43,538 nucleotides of DNA, taken from assembly GCA_020052645.1 (NCBI GenBank), contig JAGVOQ010000039.1, forward strand, positions 1-43,538. The letters are read 5' to 3'. The notes beneath the pieces were generated by a model. The model was not told where the DNA came from and ran no database searches. It worked only from the letters and a program-made list of their open reading frames with translations. Position 1 is the first letter of the stretch; every line of letters starts with the position of its first letter. The position numbers and the translations under genes are program-made. Of the stretch, positions 7,521-15,315 are shown piece by piece. The DNA comes from Candidatus Omnitrophota bacterium (GTDB lineage Bacteria > Omnitrophota > Gorgyraeia > Velamenicoccales > Velamenicoccaceae).

Positions 7521-7592
7521 TAGGGATCAGGGAACAGGGATCGGGGATCAGCTAAAGCTTGCTGTTGCCCGCTGCCTATTGCCCGTTGCCTG
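7521..7592. repeat. Two-armed 7-bp-phased spacer element (CAGGGAT / GTTGCCT type)
   Basis: Near-duplicate of the element at 6644-6717 in its first half. The second arm has drifted (GCTGCCT, ATTGCCC, GTTGCCT) but keeps the 7-bp phase. Confidence 0.7.
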
Positions 7593-7595
7593 ACT

Positions 7596-8927
7596 TTATC
7601 TCCTATACAACAACGAATACAAACTCGATAAAATGATCAGCAATAAACTTACAACTGTAAACGTCACGACGCGATACTGCCCCTTACTGCGGGCAACAGC
7701 GATGTCTTCTTCAGTCAGGATCTTTGAAATACCGCCTAAAAGAGGATATTCCAAAAATTCTTTGGTTTCATCAATACCTAAAAATGAATGGTCAGTGAAT
7801 TCCATCAGAAGCACCAAGCCGAAACCGGCTGACGCGCCTAAAAATATACCGATGATCATCACTAAAAGTTTATTGGGCTTAACAGGTTTTAAAGGTAACC
7901 GTGGCGGATCGAGGACGGTATAACGCGTCCCTTGTTTTGATGCCTCTAATCTCTGGGTGATTTTTGCTGTTTCCAAACGCTGCAATAACATATTGTAAAT
8001 GCTTTCATTGACCTTGGCATCCTGCGCCATGGTCTTATCCATCTTGTCTAACAAGAGAAGATTATAAAGACTCTCGTCAGAACCGGTTTTTCCAGGATTA
8101 ATCTGATCCAGAGGCTTCATGCCGGATGTACTGGAAGAATCTTGAGTCATCTGCTTTGTTACTTCATCTAATCTTTGCTTGACCAGGTTTTCATAAACAG
8201 GATTGGTGTTCGGGATGGGCTTAGCTCTCTCAACATCAAAAGTTGTATCTTCTAAATCATTTTTGGCCTGAGCGATCTTTAAACGCAGATCCTTAACCAT
8301 AGGATGTTCGTCTGTCGAATCAATAAGAAGATTTTTCAGCTGATCTTGCATATCAGAAACTTCGGATTCTTTGATCTTACGACGATACACCTTGATCTGA
8401 TCTTTTAAGAATTCAATGGCAACCGAGGATTCTCTATTTTGGGATTTTAAATTCTCTTCAACAAAAATATCATTAACCGTCTGGACCACTTTCTTGGCTT
8501 CCTGAGGATATTTGCTATTGTAAGCGATCTTAATAAGATCCGGCCCTTTCATGCGAACCTGGATCTTATCGCGCAGTGATGTGATAAGTTTTTCATACTG
8601 CACCTGAGACTTAACATCTTTATCGAGATTCAAACGCTGAACCAACTGGACCAAGCTGTTCCATCCCAAGATCTGCTCTCGGATCGTTCGCATGCGCGTG
8701 CCCAAATCAACAGAAACCGCCAAGCCGCTGATCAAAGGATTGAGAGTTTTCTCCTCCTCAACCATGACAACACTGGAAGACTCATAAACTTTAGGCAATA
8801 CGCCGCCAATAATAATGCCACCGATAAGGCCGATAACCGTCGGGATAGCTAAAAGCCATTTTCGTCTAAAAAATATCTTTAAATACCGTAGCGGCAGCTG
8901 GGTTGCATTTAAAAAAGATTCATTCAT
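7596..8927 (-). CDS. Polysaccharide chain-length determinant, Wzz/GumC family
   Basis: 443 residues. There are two terminal membrane segments: one near residues 24-45 (WLLAIPTVIGLIGGIIIG) and one at the extreme C-terminus (VVSLLLIILSSLYSLL), plus a proline-rich helix before the last cytoplasmic part (PPRLPLKPVKPNKLLVMIIGIFLG). Between them is a long periplasmic coiled coil. This is the co-polymerase topology. It acts with the outer-membrane export protein and the BY-kinase on either side. Start: the ATG at 8927 has AAAGGAG 7 nt upstream. The longer frame would run into the export-protein gene and has no site. Confidence 0.87.
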   Translation of the reverse strand: MNESFLNATQLPLRYLKIFFRRKWLLAIPTVIGLIGGIIIGGVLPKVYESSSVVMVEEEKTLNPLISGLAVSVDLGTRMRTIREQILGWNSLVQLVQRLNLDKDVKSQVQYEKLITSLRDKIQVRMKGPDLIKIAYNSKYPQEAKKVVQTVNDIFVEENLKSQNRESSVAIEFLKDQIKVYRRKIKESEVSDMQDQLKNLLIDSTDEHPMVKDLRLKIAQAKNDLEDTTFDVERAKPIPNTNPVYENLVKQRLDEVTKQMTQDSSSTSGMKPLDQINPGKTGSDESLYNLLLLDKMDKTMAQDAKVNESIYNMLLQRLETAKITQRLEASKQGTRYTVLDPPRLPLKPVKPNKLLVMIIGIFLGASAGFGLVLLMEFTDHSFLGIDETKEFLEYPLLGGISKILTEEDIAVARSKGQYRVVTFTVVSLLLIILSSLYSLLYRR

Positions 8928-8967
8928 ATTTGAACTCCTTTGTTTATCGACTTTGAAAAATTTTCCA

Positions 8968-9840
8968 TTAAATGCCACCCGTTGCAACTCTTCTCATGCT
9001 ATCGGAAGTCATGACTGGCTGAGCTACAGGATTAATAATGCGCATAACCTTTGCAAAAACAGTCGCCGGAACTACCAAGACATCCCCAGGCATCATATCT
9101 AAATCCAAATTCAGCTTACCCTCATAAAGAAGCGCGTACAGATCCACTCTCTTTTCTAACGGCTTGCCGCTCTTATCGGGCCTGATCAACTGTGTTTTTC
9201 TCATAGACGCTGATAAGGTAGGTAAGCCTGCCTGGACAACCGCTTCTCTTAAAGAAATTTTGTCCGCCTTCATATAATATTTCCCGGGAGCACCGACTTC
9301 ACCAATCACGTAAATAATTTTGCTGCGGTATTCGTTGATCGTCACATCAACATCCGGATTAATGATAAACTTACTTAATATTTTTGCGATCTTTTCTTTC
9401 ACCTCAGTCTTTGTAAGACCCTTGATCTCAATATCTCCGACAAACTTGTATTGGATTTTTCCTTCAGCGTTGATGGGATATATCCCGCTGAATTCCGGAT
9501 GACGACGAACAATAATCTCGATAATATCGTCAGGCCCGAGCGTGTAATGCGTAGGCTCTCCCATAGAAGACGCTGGAGCGATTGGCGCAGGCATGGGCAT
9601 TACTTTTTTAGAAGGCGCGTTTTCCTGATCCGTAGCACGTACGATTGAAGCCCCAGTTTCAGAAACAACAGGCGCAACAGTTGCTGTTGCTTCTTGTTTC
9701 ACTTCCGGCTGCGGCTGAACCTCTGTGACCACAGCAGGCGTCGTTAAATCTTTTTCAACAACTTCTAAGTCAGACGCCAAAAGATTGGCATTCCCTAAAA
9801 AAACGAATAAACCTAAAATTATAAGCAATCTGTGTCTCAT
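8968..9840 (-). CDS. Outer-membrane polysaccharide export protein (Wza/SLBB family)
   Basis: 290 residues. A signal peptide (residues 1-23, ending near LLASD) lacks a lipobox Cys. An Ala/Pro/Val-rich linker (about 30-85) is followed by the poly_export motif YTLGPDDIIEIIVRRHPEFSG. An SLBB domain around YVIGEVGAPGKYYMKADKISLREAVVQAGG-like sequence comes next. It forms the outer-membrane end of the export channel. The ATG at 9840 has an excellent AAAGGAGG site 8 nt upstream; the longer frame is rejected. First structural gene after the BldC-like regulator. Confidence 0.87.
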   Translation of the reverse strand: MRHRLLIILGLFVFLGNANLLASDLEVVEKDLTTPAVVTEVQPQPEVKQEATATVAPVVSETGASIVRATDQENAPSKKVMPMPAPIAPASSMGEPTHYTLGPDDIIEIIVRRHPEFSGIYPINAEGKIQYKFVGDIEIKGLTKTEVKEKIAKILSKFIINPDVDVTINEYRSKIIYVIGEVGAPGKYYMKADKISLREAVVQAGLPTLSASMRKTQLIRPDKSGKPLEKRVDLYALLYEGKLNLDLDMMPGDVLVVPATVFAKVMRIINPVAQPVMTSDSMRRVATGGI

Positions 9841-9868
9841 TTTTACTTCCTCCTTTAAATTCAAAAGT

Positions 9869-10063
9869 TTAATAAAATATTGTTTCACGAAAGGCTTTCA
9901 ATTTTTTCAGGTCTCTGTCGTCAAAGACTCTCCATCCGCGGAAATCGCGTTTAGAACGCTTGACCTTACCGGCCTTTTCCCAACGAATGATGGTCTTGGA
10001 AGACACGCCGATAAGACGAGCCGCCTCTGTGATTGTCAAGAATGAACCATTACCGTTTTCCAT
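9869..10063 (-). CDS. BldC/MerR-like small helix-turn-helix regulator
   Basis: 64 residues, essentially only a winged-helix DNA-binding domain: LTITEAARLIGVSSKTIIRW is helix-turn-helix, then KAGKVKR and a wing ending GWRVFDDRDL. There is no room for the MerR dimerisation helix. That is the layout of BldC, which polymerises head-to-tail on direct repeats. It is the first gene of the EPS export operon, 28 bp before the Wza-type gene. Directly upstream (10106-10171) lie seven boxes at 10-bp spacing, a plausible binding array for this protein. Start ATG at 10063 has AAGGAG 6 nt upstream. Excisionase-like is the alternative label. Confidence 0.75.
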   Translation of the reverse strand: MENGNGSFLTITEAARLIGVSSKTIIRWEKAGKVKRSKRDFRGWRVFDDRDLKKLKAFRETIFY

Positions 10064-10105
10064 CTTAGTCTCCTTATTATTAGGAAAGATTGATTGTAGC
10101 ATAGC

Positions 10106-10178
10106 TTTGTCTTAATTTGTACTATTATGTCTGTATATGTCCTAGTATGTCTATATTTGTCCAATATTGTCGCAGACA
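10106..10178 (-). promoter_or_regulatory. Seven direct WTGTC boxes at exact 10-bp spacing upstream of the EPS operon
   Basis: On the plus strand TGT occurs at 10108, 10118, 10128, 10138, 10148, 10158 and 10168. It is preceded by A/T and followed by C in six of seven copies. The last box pairs with GACA at 10175-10178. One box per helical turn places all sites on one DNA face, immediately upstream of the BldC-like gene. Interpreted as a cooperative operator. Confidence 0.7.
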
Positions 10179-10410
10179 GTTACTATCTATTGCAGGTTCC
10201 ATGCCAAACGGCATTTTTTGAAAATTATATTTTCGTCAGGAAGCTAACTTATTGATATACAAAGGATTGGAGAGATTAATAATTTTTGAGCGAAATTCCG
10301 AGGATGTGCGAATTGAACGAAATTGGTCAAAACCTTAGCGCTTACCTTCTCCTGTCTGTTGCTTTATTGGACACAAAATTGCCGTGTTGCTTTTTCTCAA
10401 CACATCTATA

Positions 10411-10453
10411 TCGAGGTCGAACCTCGCCAATCGGGGTCAAGGTTCGACCTCGA
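10411..10453. repeat. REP-like 43-bp palindrome, left of the RAYT gene
   Basis: Perfect 14-bp inverted arms (TCGAGGTCGAACCT and its complement) around a 15-nt middle. It is preceded by ATCTATA, also present before the right copy at 11262. It lies 26 bp past the RAYT stop. Confidence 0.85.
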
Positions 10454-10479
10454 AGCTAGACTGACCTCGAAGCTAGACT
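10446..10479. repeat. Tandem duplication of a 17-bp unit at the RAYT 3' end
   Basis: GACCTCGAAGCTAGACT occurs at 10446-10462 and again at 10463-10479. The first unit includes the closing arm of the REP palindrome and the second abuts the RAYT stop codon, so the palindrome arm has been partly duplicated. Confidence 0.75.
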
Positions 10480-11111
10480 TAATCAATCTTAATAAATTGC
10501 AATACCTTCAAATCGCATTCCGTATGATTCGATATATCTCGCCTATAATCTTCAACGCTTCCGATATATTTAAGAATGGTCTCCTTTTGAAGGCTTACTA
10601 TTGACAAGCGATCTGGCTCAAGATAAAAAGGCAGACTCGACCATTCATAATTAAAAAGGTCCTTCAGGACACTCCCTTTCTCTTGACTTTTTAAAATATC
10701 GACTGGATTCAGATGCACATAACGTGACAAGTAAAACAAATACTGATCATTTTCTATGTGTTTTGCCTTGAATCCTCCCTGGAACAAAACACCTGAGCGC
10801 TCGTATCGTTTGTTAAAATACATCGTATACCCTGTCGCTAAACGCTGAATATACTTTGGAATCCCTCCATCGATCTTCTGCTGAAGTATCAAATGAAAAT
10901 GATTTGGCATGAAACAATATGCGACAACTCCTACCAGGGCCGTTCTCTCCTTTGGCTCGGGATTGAAAGCTAACTCATCATTATTATTAAATTTTTCTAA
11001 ATTATTAAGGAATCGTGAATAATCAGCATAATCATAGAATATATCCCGCTTCTCAATGCCACGATTATATACATGATAATGCTCTCCTGTAAAAAACCTT
11101 ATTTTGCTCAT
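10479..11111 (-). CDS. REP-associated tyrosine transposase (RAYT, Y1_Tnp/IS200-like)
   Basis: 210 residues. N-terminal HYHVYNRGIEKRDIF, the metal-binding HUH motif at H71-x-H73 in MPNHFHLIL, and a catalytic tyrosine at Y95 or Y98 in GYTMYFNKRY. The RAYT-type segment SGVLFQGGFKAKHI follows. RAYTs are single-copy domesticated IS200-like enzymes that act on REP palindromes. Two almost identical 43-bp palindromes flank this gene and two more copies lie elsewhere in the window, so this looks like an intact RAYT-REP unit. AAGGGG lies 5 nt before the ATG. It is not a normal insertion sequence: no target duplication is evident. Confidence 0.88.
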   Translation of the reverse strand: MSKIRFFTGEHYHVYNRGIEKRDIFYDYADYSRFLNNLEKFNNNDELAFNPEPKERTALVGVVAYCFMPNHFHLILQQKIDGGIPKYIQRLATGYTMYFNKRYERSGVLFQGGFKAKHIENDQYLFYLSRYVHLNPVDILKSQEKGSVLKDLFNYEWSSLPFYLEPDRLSIVSLQKETILKYIGSVEDYRRDISNHTECDLKVLQFIKID

Positions 11112-11261
11112 AGTAACCCCTTCTTTTAATGTGATTTTTTAAGGAATTACTCGAGTGCGGGAAGTTAGGATTAGAACACCAAAATCCTAAATGCGGAAAA
11201 TCGAATAATGCAGAAATCTTTAATTATTGTACCATTATTTCAATATTTTTCAAATCTATAC

Positions 11262-11304
11262 TCAAGGTCGAACCTCGCCAATCGGGGTCAAGGTTCGACC
11301 TCGA
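11262..11304. repeat. REP-like 43-bp palindrome, right of the RAYT gene
   Basis: Identical to the copy at 10411-10453 except for one base (G to A in the first arm), in the same orientation. It lies between nadA and the RAYT gene. Confidence 0.85.
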
Positions 11305-11313
11305 AAATTGTTG

Positions 11314-12219
11314 TTACAGGAGTTCAACCATCTTGTCAATGGCTTTGCGGGCACGACGGCGTATTTCATCAGAAACGCGGACTTCGACCTTATTCTCTTC
11401 CAAGGACCACAAGATCTTTTCTAGCGTTACACGCTTCATGTTAGGGCAAATGGCGTGGTCTGAAGCAGGATAAAATTTCTTTCCAGGATTGTCTTTCTGA
11501 AGCTTGTGTATGATGCCGTTTTCCGTACCAATGATGAATTCTTTCGCAGTTGAATTCTTTGCGAACGTGCACATCTTGCCTGTCGAAAGAACTTCGTCAG
11601 CTAATTCAATCACCTCAGGACGGCATTCAGGATGGACCATAACCTTGGCTTGAGGATGAAGACGCACTATCTTTAAAATATCTTCGGGCAAGATCTTTAC
11701 ATGCGTCGGGCAATACCCTTCCCACGTGATCAAGCGACGGCCTGTTTTTTTAGACGCGTAATCTGCCAAGTATTTATCTGGAATAAATATAATCTCACCG
11801 TTTTTAATTTTAGAGATGATCTCAACGGCGTTACCCGAAGTGCAACAAAAATCAAGCTCAGCCTTTACTTCTGCCGATGTGTTGACATAACCTAAAACAG
11901 TGGCCTTAGGGTACCTTTTTTTAAGCTCACGCACATCCTCGACGGTAATCATATTAGCCATAGGGCAGCCTGCCAAAGGATCGGGCGTCAGAATAGTCTT
12001 ATCCGGACAAAGGATCGACGCAGTTTCCGCCATGAAATAAACACCGCAAAAAACGATGAGCTTATTTTCAACCTTGGCAGCAATACGGCTGAGCTCCAAA
12101 GAATCGCCTGTATAATCCGCAATCTCCTGCACTTCAGGAACTTGATAATTATGCGCAAGAATAATAGCGTCTTTTTCTTTTCTTAGCTTATTTATTTTTT
12201 CTATGATTTTATGAGGCAT
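11314..12219 (-). CDS. nadA: Quinolinate synthase A
   Basis: 301 residues, normal length. Condenses iminoaspartate with dihydroxyacetone phosphate to quinolinate in NAD synthesis, using a [4Fe-4S] cluster. The three cluster cysteines fall at C85 (GCPMAN), C170 (EGYCP) and C258 (ICPNMK), matching the classic three-Cys pattern. The substrate motif AHNYQVPEVQEIADYTGDSLELS opens the protein and HPECRPEV is present. No nadB or nadC is nearby. It is followed by mnmA upstream in the same direction with only 35 bp between. The start lacks a strong ribosome-binding site. Confidence 0.93.
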   Translation of the reverse strand: MPHKIIEKINKLRKEKDAIILAHNYQVPEVQEIADYTGDSLELSRIAAKVENKLIVFCGVYFMAETASILCPDKTILTPDPLAGCPMANMITVEDVRELKKRYPKATVLGYVNTSAEVKAELDFCCTSGNAVEIISKIKNGEIIFIPDKYLADYASKKTGRRLITWEGYCPTHVKILPEDILKIVRLHPQAKVMVHPECRPEVIELADEVLSTGKMCTFAKNSTAKEFIIGTENGIIHKLQKDNPGKKFYPASDHAICPNMKRVTLEKILWSLEENKVEVRVSDEIRRRARKAIDKMVELL

Positions 12220-12225
12220 ATATCC

Positions 12226-12258
12226 GTCTATGGTCGATAGTCAATGATCTATGGTTAA
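12226..12258. repeat. Single-arm 7-bp-phased spacer (GTCTATG type)
   Basis: Heptamers GTCTATG, GTCGATA, GTCAATG, ATCTATG fill the 35-bp gap between nadA and mnmA and touch the mnmA stop. Same phase as the larger elements but a different motif. Confidence 0.5.
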
Positions 12259-13358
12259 AAACTTTCAATAATTTTTGCTCCGGCAACAACAATGTCGCCT
12301 TTATAAAAAACAACGAACTGGCCTGGGGTTACTGCAAACTGAGGAGAAGAAAAACGTACCTCGATCTTATTGCCTGGCAGAAACTCCACCCTTGCGGGAC
12401 TTTCCGGATGATTATACCTTATTTTTGCTTTTAGGAACGCTTTTTTCTTAAAAAAACTTTCTGCCAGAATATTAGGTTCTTGAGCCACAAGACTTTTGGA
12501 ATAGACATCGTCTTTTTTACCGACCACGACCTGATTCGTTACTTTATCCAGCCTTATCACATAGAGCGGATGCGCTGCAGCAATCCCTAAGCCCTCTCTC
12601 TGGCCTATGGTATAGTTAAAAACTCCTTCATGATGCCCCAGCACTTTTCCTCGCCTATCAACGATTGAACCTTTTCTGAAAAGATCTTTTTTTACATGTT
12701 GGACCAAAAATGACCTGTAATCATTATCAGGAATAAAACAAACTTCCTGGCTTGCGGGCTTATCTGCCACATAAAGCCCCTTTTGCTTAGCCAAATCTCT
12801 CACCTCATCTTTTGTCATATCCCCAACAGGGAAAACAAGATGAGGAAGTTGCGCTTTATCCAATTGACACAAAAAATAGGATTGATCTTTTTTAGGATCA
12901 ACTCCTTTTTTTAGAAAACAGCTCTTACCCTTTTTTTCAACCTGCGCAAAGTGGCCTGTGGCCAAAGTTGGGATTTTTAAACTTTTGGCTCTTTGGAGAA
13001 GAGCGCCAAATTTCAAATTCTGATTACAGCGCACGCATGGATTAGGCGTACGGGCGCTTAAATACTCCGAAACAAAATCCTTGATCACTAACTTCTGCAG
13101 TTTTTCTCCGAACTGAAAAACATAATGAGGGATATTAAGCTGATGCGCTATTTTTTTGGCATCTTCAATACCCTCGATGCCACAACAACTAGGCCTTTTT
13201 TGGCCTAAATTTAAAGCACCTCCGCCGAAGGCGGATCCGCCTGCGGCGGAAAAACACATCGTCACCCCGATGACGTCATACCCTTGCTCTTTCAAAAGAA
13301 GGGCTGCAACCGAAGAGTCCACCCCGCCACTCATAGCAACTAAGATTTTTTTATTCAT
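12255..13358 (-). CDS. mnmA: tRNA-specific 2-thiouridylase
   Basis: 367 residues. PP-loop SGGVDSS at 10-16. Catalytic nucleophile C108 in NPCVRCN and second cysteine C207 in ASQEVCFIP. The C-terminal barrel contains YVIRLDKVTNQVVVG. It installs the 2-thio group on U34 of Lys/Glu/Gln tRNAs with sulfur relayed from a cysteine desulfurase; one is encoded two genes upstream. Odd feature: residues 37-46 (SAAGGSAFGG) are encoded exactly by a 30-bp palindromic element inserted in frame in the variable loop after VTMCF. Confidence 0.92.
   Translation of the reverse strand: MNKKILVAMSGGVDSSVAALLLKEQGYDVIGVTMCFSAAGGSAFGGGALNLGQKRPSCCGIEGIEDAKKIAHQLNIPHYVFQFGEKLQKLVIKDFVSEYLSARTPNPCVRCNQNLKFGALLQRAKSLKIPTLATGHFAQVEKKGKSCFLKKGVDPKKDQSYFLCQLDKAQLPHLVFPVGDMTKDEVRDLAKQKGLYVADKPASQEVCFIPDNDYRSFLVQHVKKDLFRKGSIVDRRGKVLGHHEGVFNYTIGQREGLGIAAAHPLYVIRLDKVTNQVVVGKKDDVYSKSLVAQEPNILAESFFKKKAFLKAKIRYNHPESPARVEFLPGNKIEVRFSSPQFAVTPGQFVVFYKGDIVVAGAKIIESF
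13221..13250. repeat. Palindromic element inserted in frame in mnmA
   Basis: Two adjoining palindromes of TCCGCC...GGCGGA type, 30 bp, 10 codons. The first 15 bp match the start of the intergenic palindrome at 31892 in 14 of 15 positions. Confidence 0.75.
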
Positions 13359-13385
13359 GATGCTTTCGCTTATAAAAAAATAATT

Positions 13386-13452
13386 AACAATGAAAAATGA
13401 ACAATGAACAATTTAAAAAACAATGCCTACCGCACTCAATTATTCATTGTTG
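13386..13452. repeat. Two-armed 7-bp-phased spacer element (AACAATG type)
   Basis: Heptamers AACAATG, AAAAATG, AACAATG, AACAATT on the first arm and a closing CATTGTT after about 35 bp. It lies between mnmA and the TonB-dependent receptor. The rest of the spacer holds a T-rich hairpin (GACC...GGTC) at about 13452-13481. Confidence 0.55.
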
Positions 13453-13515
13453 ACCCTTTTTTTACAAGGAAGAAAAAAGGTCCAACGCTTTCTGCATTAA
13501 ATTGTTAACTGCACT

Positions 13516-15315
13516 CTACCACTTGAATGTTGTTCCGACTTTAACCTGCCTACCTGCCTGAGGAATTCCTACAATCTCCTCATAACTTACATTGAAAAGA
13601 TTATACACTTCCAAGAATACTTCACAATTCTTTTGTGCTTTCCACGTCAGGCGGTCATTCACTAAAACCCACTCTTTACGGCCGGGTTTCTTTTTAATGA
13701 TAAAATCCAAGCGGTTAGAACCAAAAGGAAGCATCTGGTTATACCCTATATTGACCATGTGCTTTAAATAATTAATCCCATACTTATAAATCAATCCATC
13801 GCTCTTCTGGCGCTTATTGGCAAAAAGGTATCTCGCGTCAAAAGCCGTTTTTTCAGTCATTCTCCATTGGCCATAAAGATTCAGGCCATGCGTCGTTGCC
13901 TGGCTAATATTGCGCGCGATGAATTTGGCATCCAGAGGCGTCATCTTAGTAAAATCTATTGTGTCATATTCCTGCCGGACGAAAAATGAACCGGACACAT
14001 CCACGTTATCTTTTATCTTTTTATTCAATCCCGCTTCCAGATGATAGGCGTGTTCGGGTTTTAAATCCGGATCGCCGGCAGTGGTAGGATCGCTGTAATA
14101 AAGTTCTGTGAACGTCGGGACACGGATCGTACGGCCCAAACTGACGAATCCATCCATGCTTTCGCTCAAAATATGTTTTAAAGACGCAGAACCTGTCCAC
14201 TCTCCGTTTATGCTCGAGTAATCATCCTGGCGCATGGTTACCTTAAGCGTTGTTTTTTCGTTTATTTCAAACATCGGACTTAAATAAATATCCCAATGGC
14301 TTCGAAAATGTTTTCCCATTTTATCAGAAACCATACTTTCTTCTCCGTAATCCGCACCCAACACCGCATCAATATTAAAAACAGTAAACTTTAATTCTCC
14401 ACCCTCTTCATTCATCTGCGTATCCGTATGATTTAAAAAATAGCTGGGCCTTGTAATATCAAGGATAAACTTATCGTGATGCTTACGAAAAAGAAACCGC
14501 GGGGAAAAAGTAAATTTCTCTTTTCTAAAGTTGCTGCGCAGGTTGAAAAATTTAGTGTTCGTCCATTCCTTAGACGGCAGATTACTTCCCGGCGTATAAA
14601 AATCGTAAGCGCCGAATTCCTTTTGATTATAGCCTGCGTCAAAATACACATCCGCATTATCATCCTCAAACGCAGAAGAATGGAAAAACGTATCCGTCTT
14701 GTAATCCGTATCATAGCTATATCCATTTGAAGAAGCATGCGACGCGCTTAAGGAATTATGAAGCTCTTTTAAAGAATAAAAAAGATTTAACTTTTCTTCA
14801 AAAGTTTCGTCGTTGCCGCCAGATAAAGTAATGCTATTTTTCTTTTTTTTCGGTTTTTTCAAAATAAAATTGATGGCGCCGCCTGAACCATCCGGCCCAT
14901 AGATGCTTGAGCTCGCCGCAGGAATAATCTCAACGCGCTCGACATCCTCCATATTAAAGAATAGATCCAAATCATGGTGGGCGGTCTGAGGGTCTTTAAC
15001 ACGCATGCCGTTAACGAGAATCAAAACCTGCTGAAAAGTTGAAGCATTGAAGGAAATATCTGATTTGACGCCATAGGAGCCGCGCGATTGGACATCGCCT
15101 CCCAAATAAGTAACGAGGTCTTCCGGGGTTTGAGCAGGGATCTTTTGTATATCATCCTGATCCAGAGTCGCAGACACAACGCCGTGACCTGACGCCTGAT
15201 CGGAATAACGCGTAACCACAATGCGTTCCAAATCCGTAACAGCCTGAAGTTTTAGCGAAAAGACCCCTTCGAGGAGAACAAAAGCAGTGAAATAGACGAA
15301 CTTATTTCTGATCAT
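13516..15315 (-). CDS. TonB-dependent outer-membrane receptor (BtuB-like)
   Basis: 599 residues. A signal peptide occupies the first 20 or so residues. A TonB-box-like ERIVVT lies near the mature N-terminus. The plug domain contains LILVNGMRVKDPQ and the conserved YGPDGSGGAINFILKKP. About 22 barrel strands follow, ending in TFKW with a terminal aromatic residue, as required for barrel assembly. Such receptors import cobalamin, siderophores or metals; the ligand cannot be read here. The start at ATG 15315 overlaps the NifS stop by 14 bp, suggesting coupled expression. No TonB/ExbBD genes are in the window. Confidence 0.87.
   Translation of the reverse strand: MIRNKFVYFTAFVLLEGVFSLKLQAVTDLERIVVTRYSDQASGHGVVSATLDQDDIQKIPAQTPEDLVTYLGGDVQSRGSYGVKSDISFNASTFQQVLILVNGMRVKDPQTAHHDLDLFFNMEDVERVEIIPAASSSIYGPDGSGGAINFILKKPKKKKNSITLSGGNDETFEEKLNLFYSLKELHNSLSASHASSNGYSYDTDYKTDTFFHSSAFEDDNADVYFDAGYNQKEFGAYDFYTPGSNLPSKEWTNTKFFNLRSNFRKEKFTFSPRFLFRKHHDKFILDITRPSYFLNHTDTQMNEEGGELKFTVFNIDAVLGADYGEESMVSDKMGKHFRSHWDIYLSPMFEINEKTTLKVTMRQDDYSSINGEWTGSASLKHILSESMDGFVSLGRTIRVPTFTELYYSDPTTAGDPDLKPEHAYHLEAGLNKKIKDNVDVSGSFFVRQEYDTIDFTKMTPLDAKFIARNISQATTHGLNLYGQWRMTEKTAFDARYLFANKRQKSDGLIYKYGINYLKHMVNIGYNQMLPFGSNRLDFIIKKKPGRKEWVLVNDRLTWKAQKNCEVFLEVYNLFNVSYEEIVGIPQAGRQVKVGTTFKW

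Noticed and set aside
3356-7592. Heptamer spacers as CRISPR-like or rho-independent terminators
   Set aside because: Repeat units are 7 bp, degenerate and two-armed. They sit inside what look like operons, between stop codon and ribosome-binding site, without a T-run after the hairpin.
10106-10178. Reading the 10-bp repeats as a replication origin (iterons) or CRISPR
   Set aside because: There is no replication-initiator gene, the unit is far too short for CRISPR and there are no spacers. The position at the EPS operon promoter favours an operator.
10192-10217. Terminator-like ATGCC/GGCAT plus T-run on the plus strand
   Set aside because: No plus-strand gene ends nearby. The stem is only 5 bp, so it may be chance in an A/T-rich spacer of about 230 bp that otherwise shows nothing clear.
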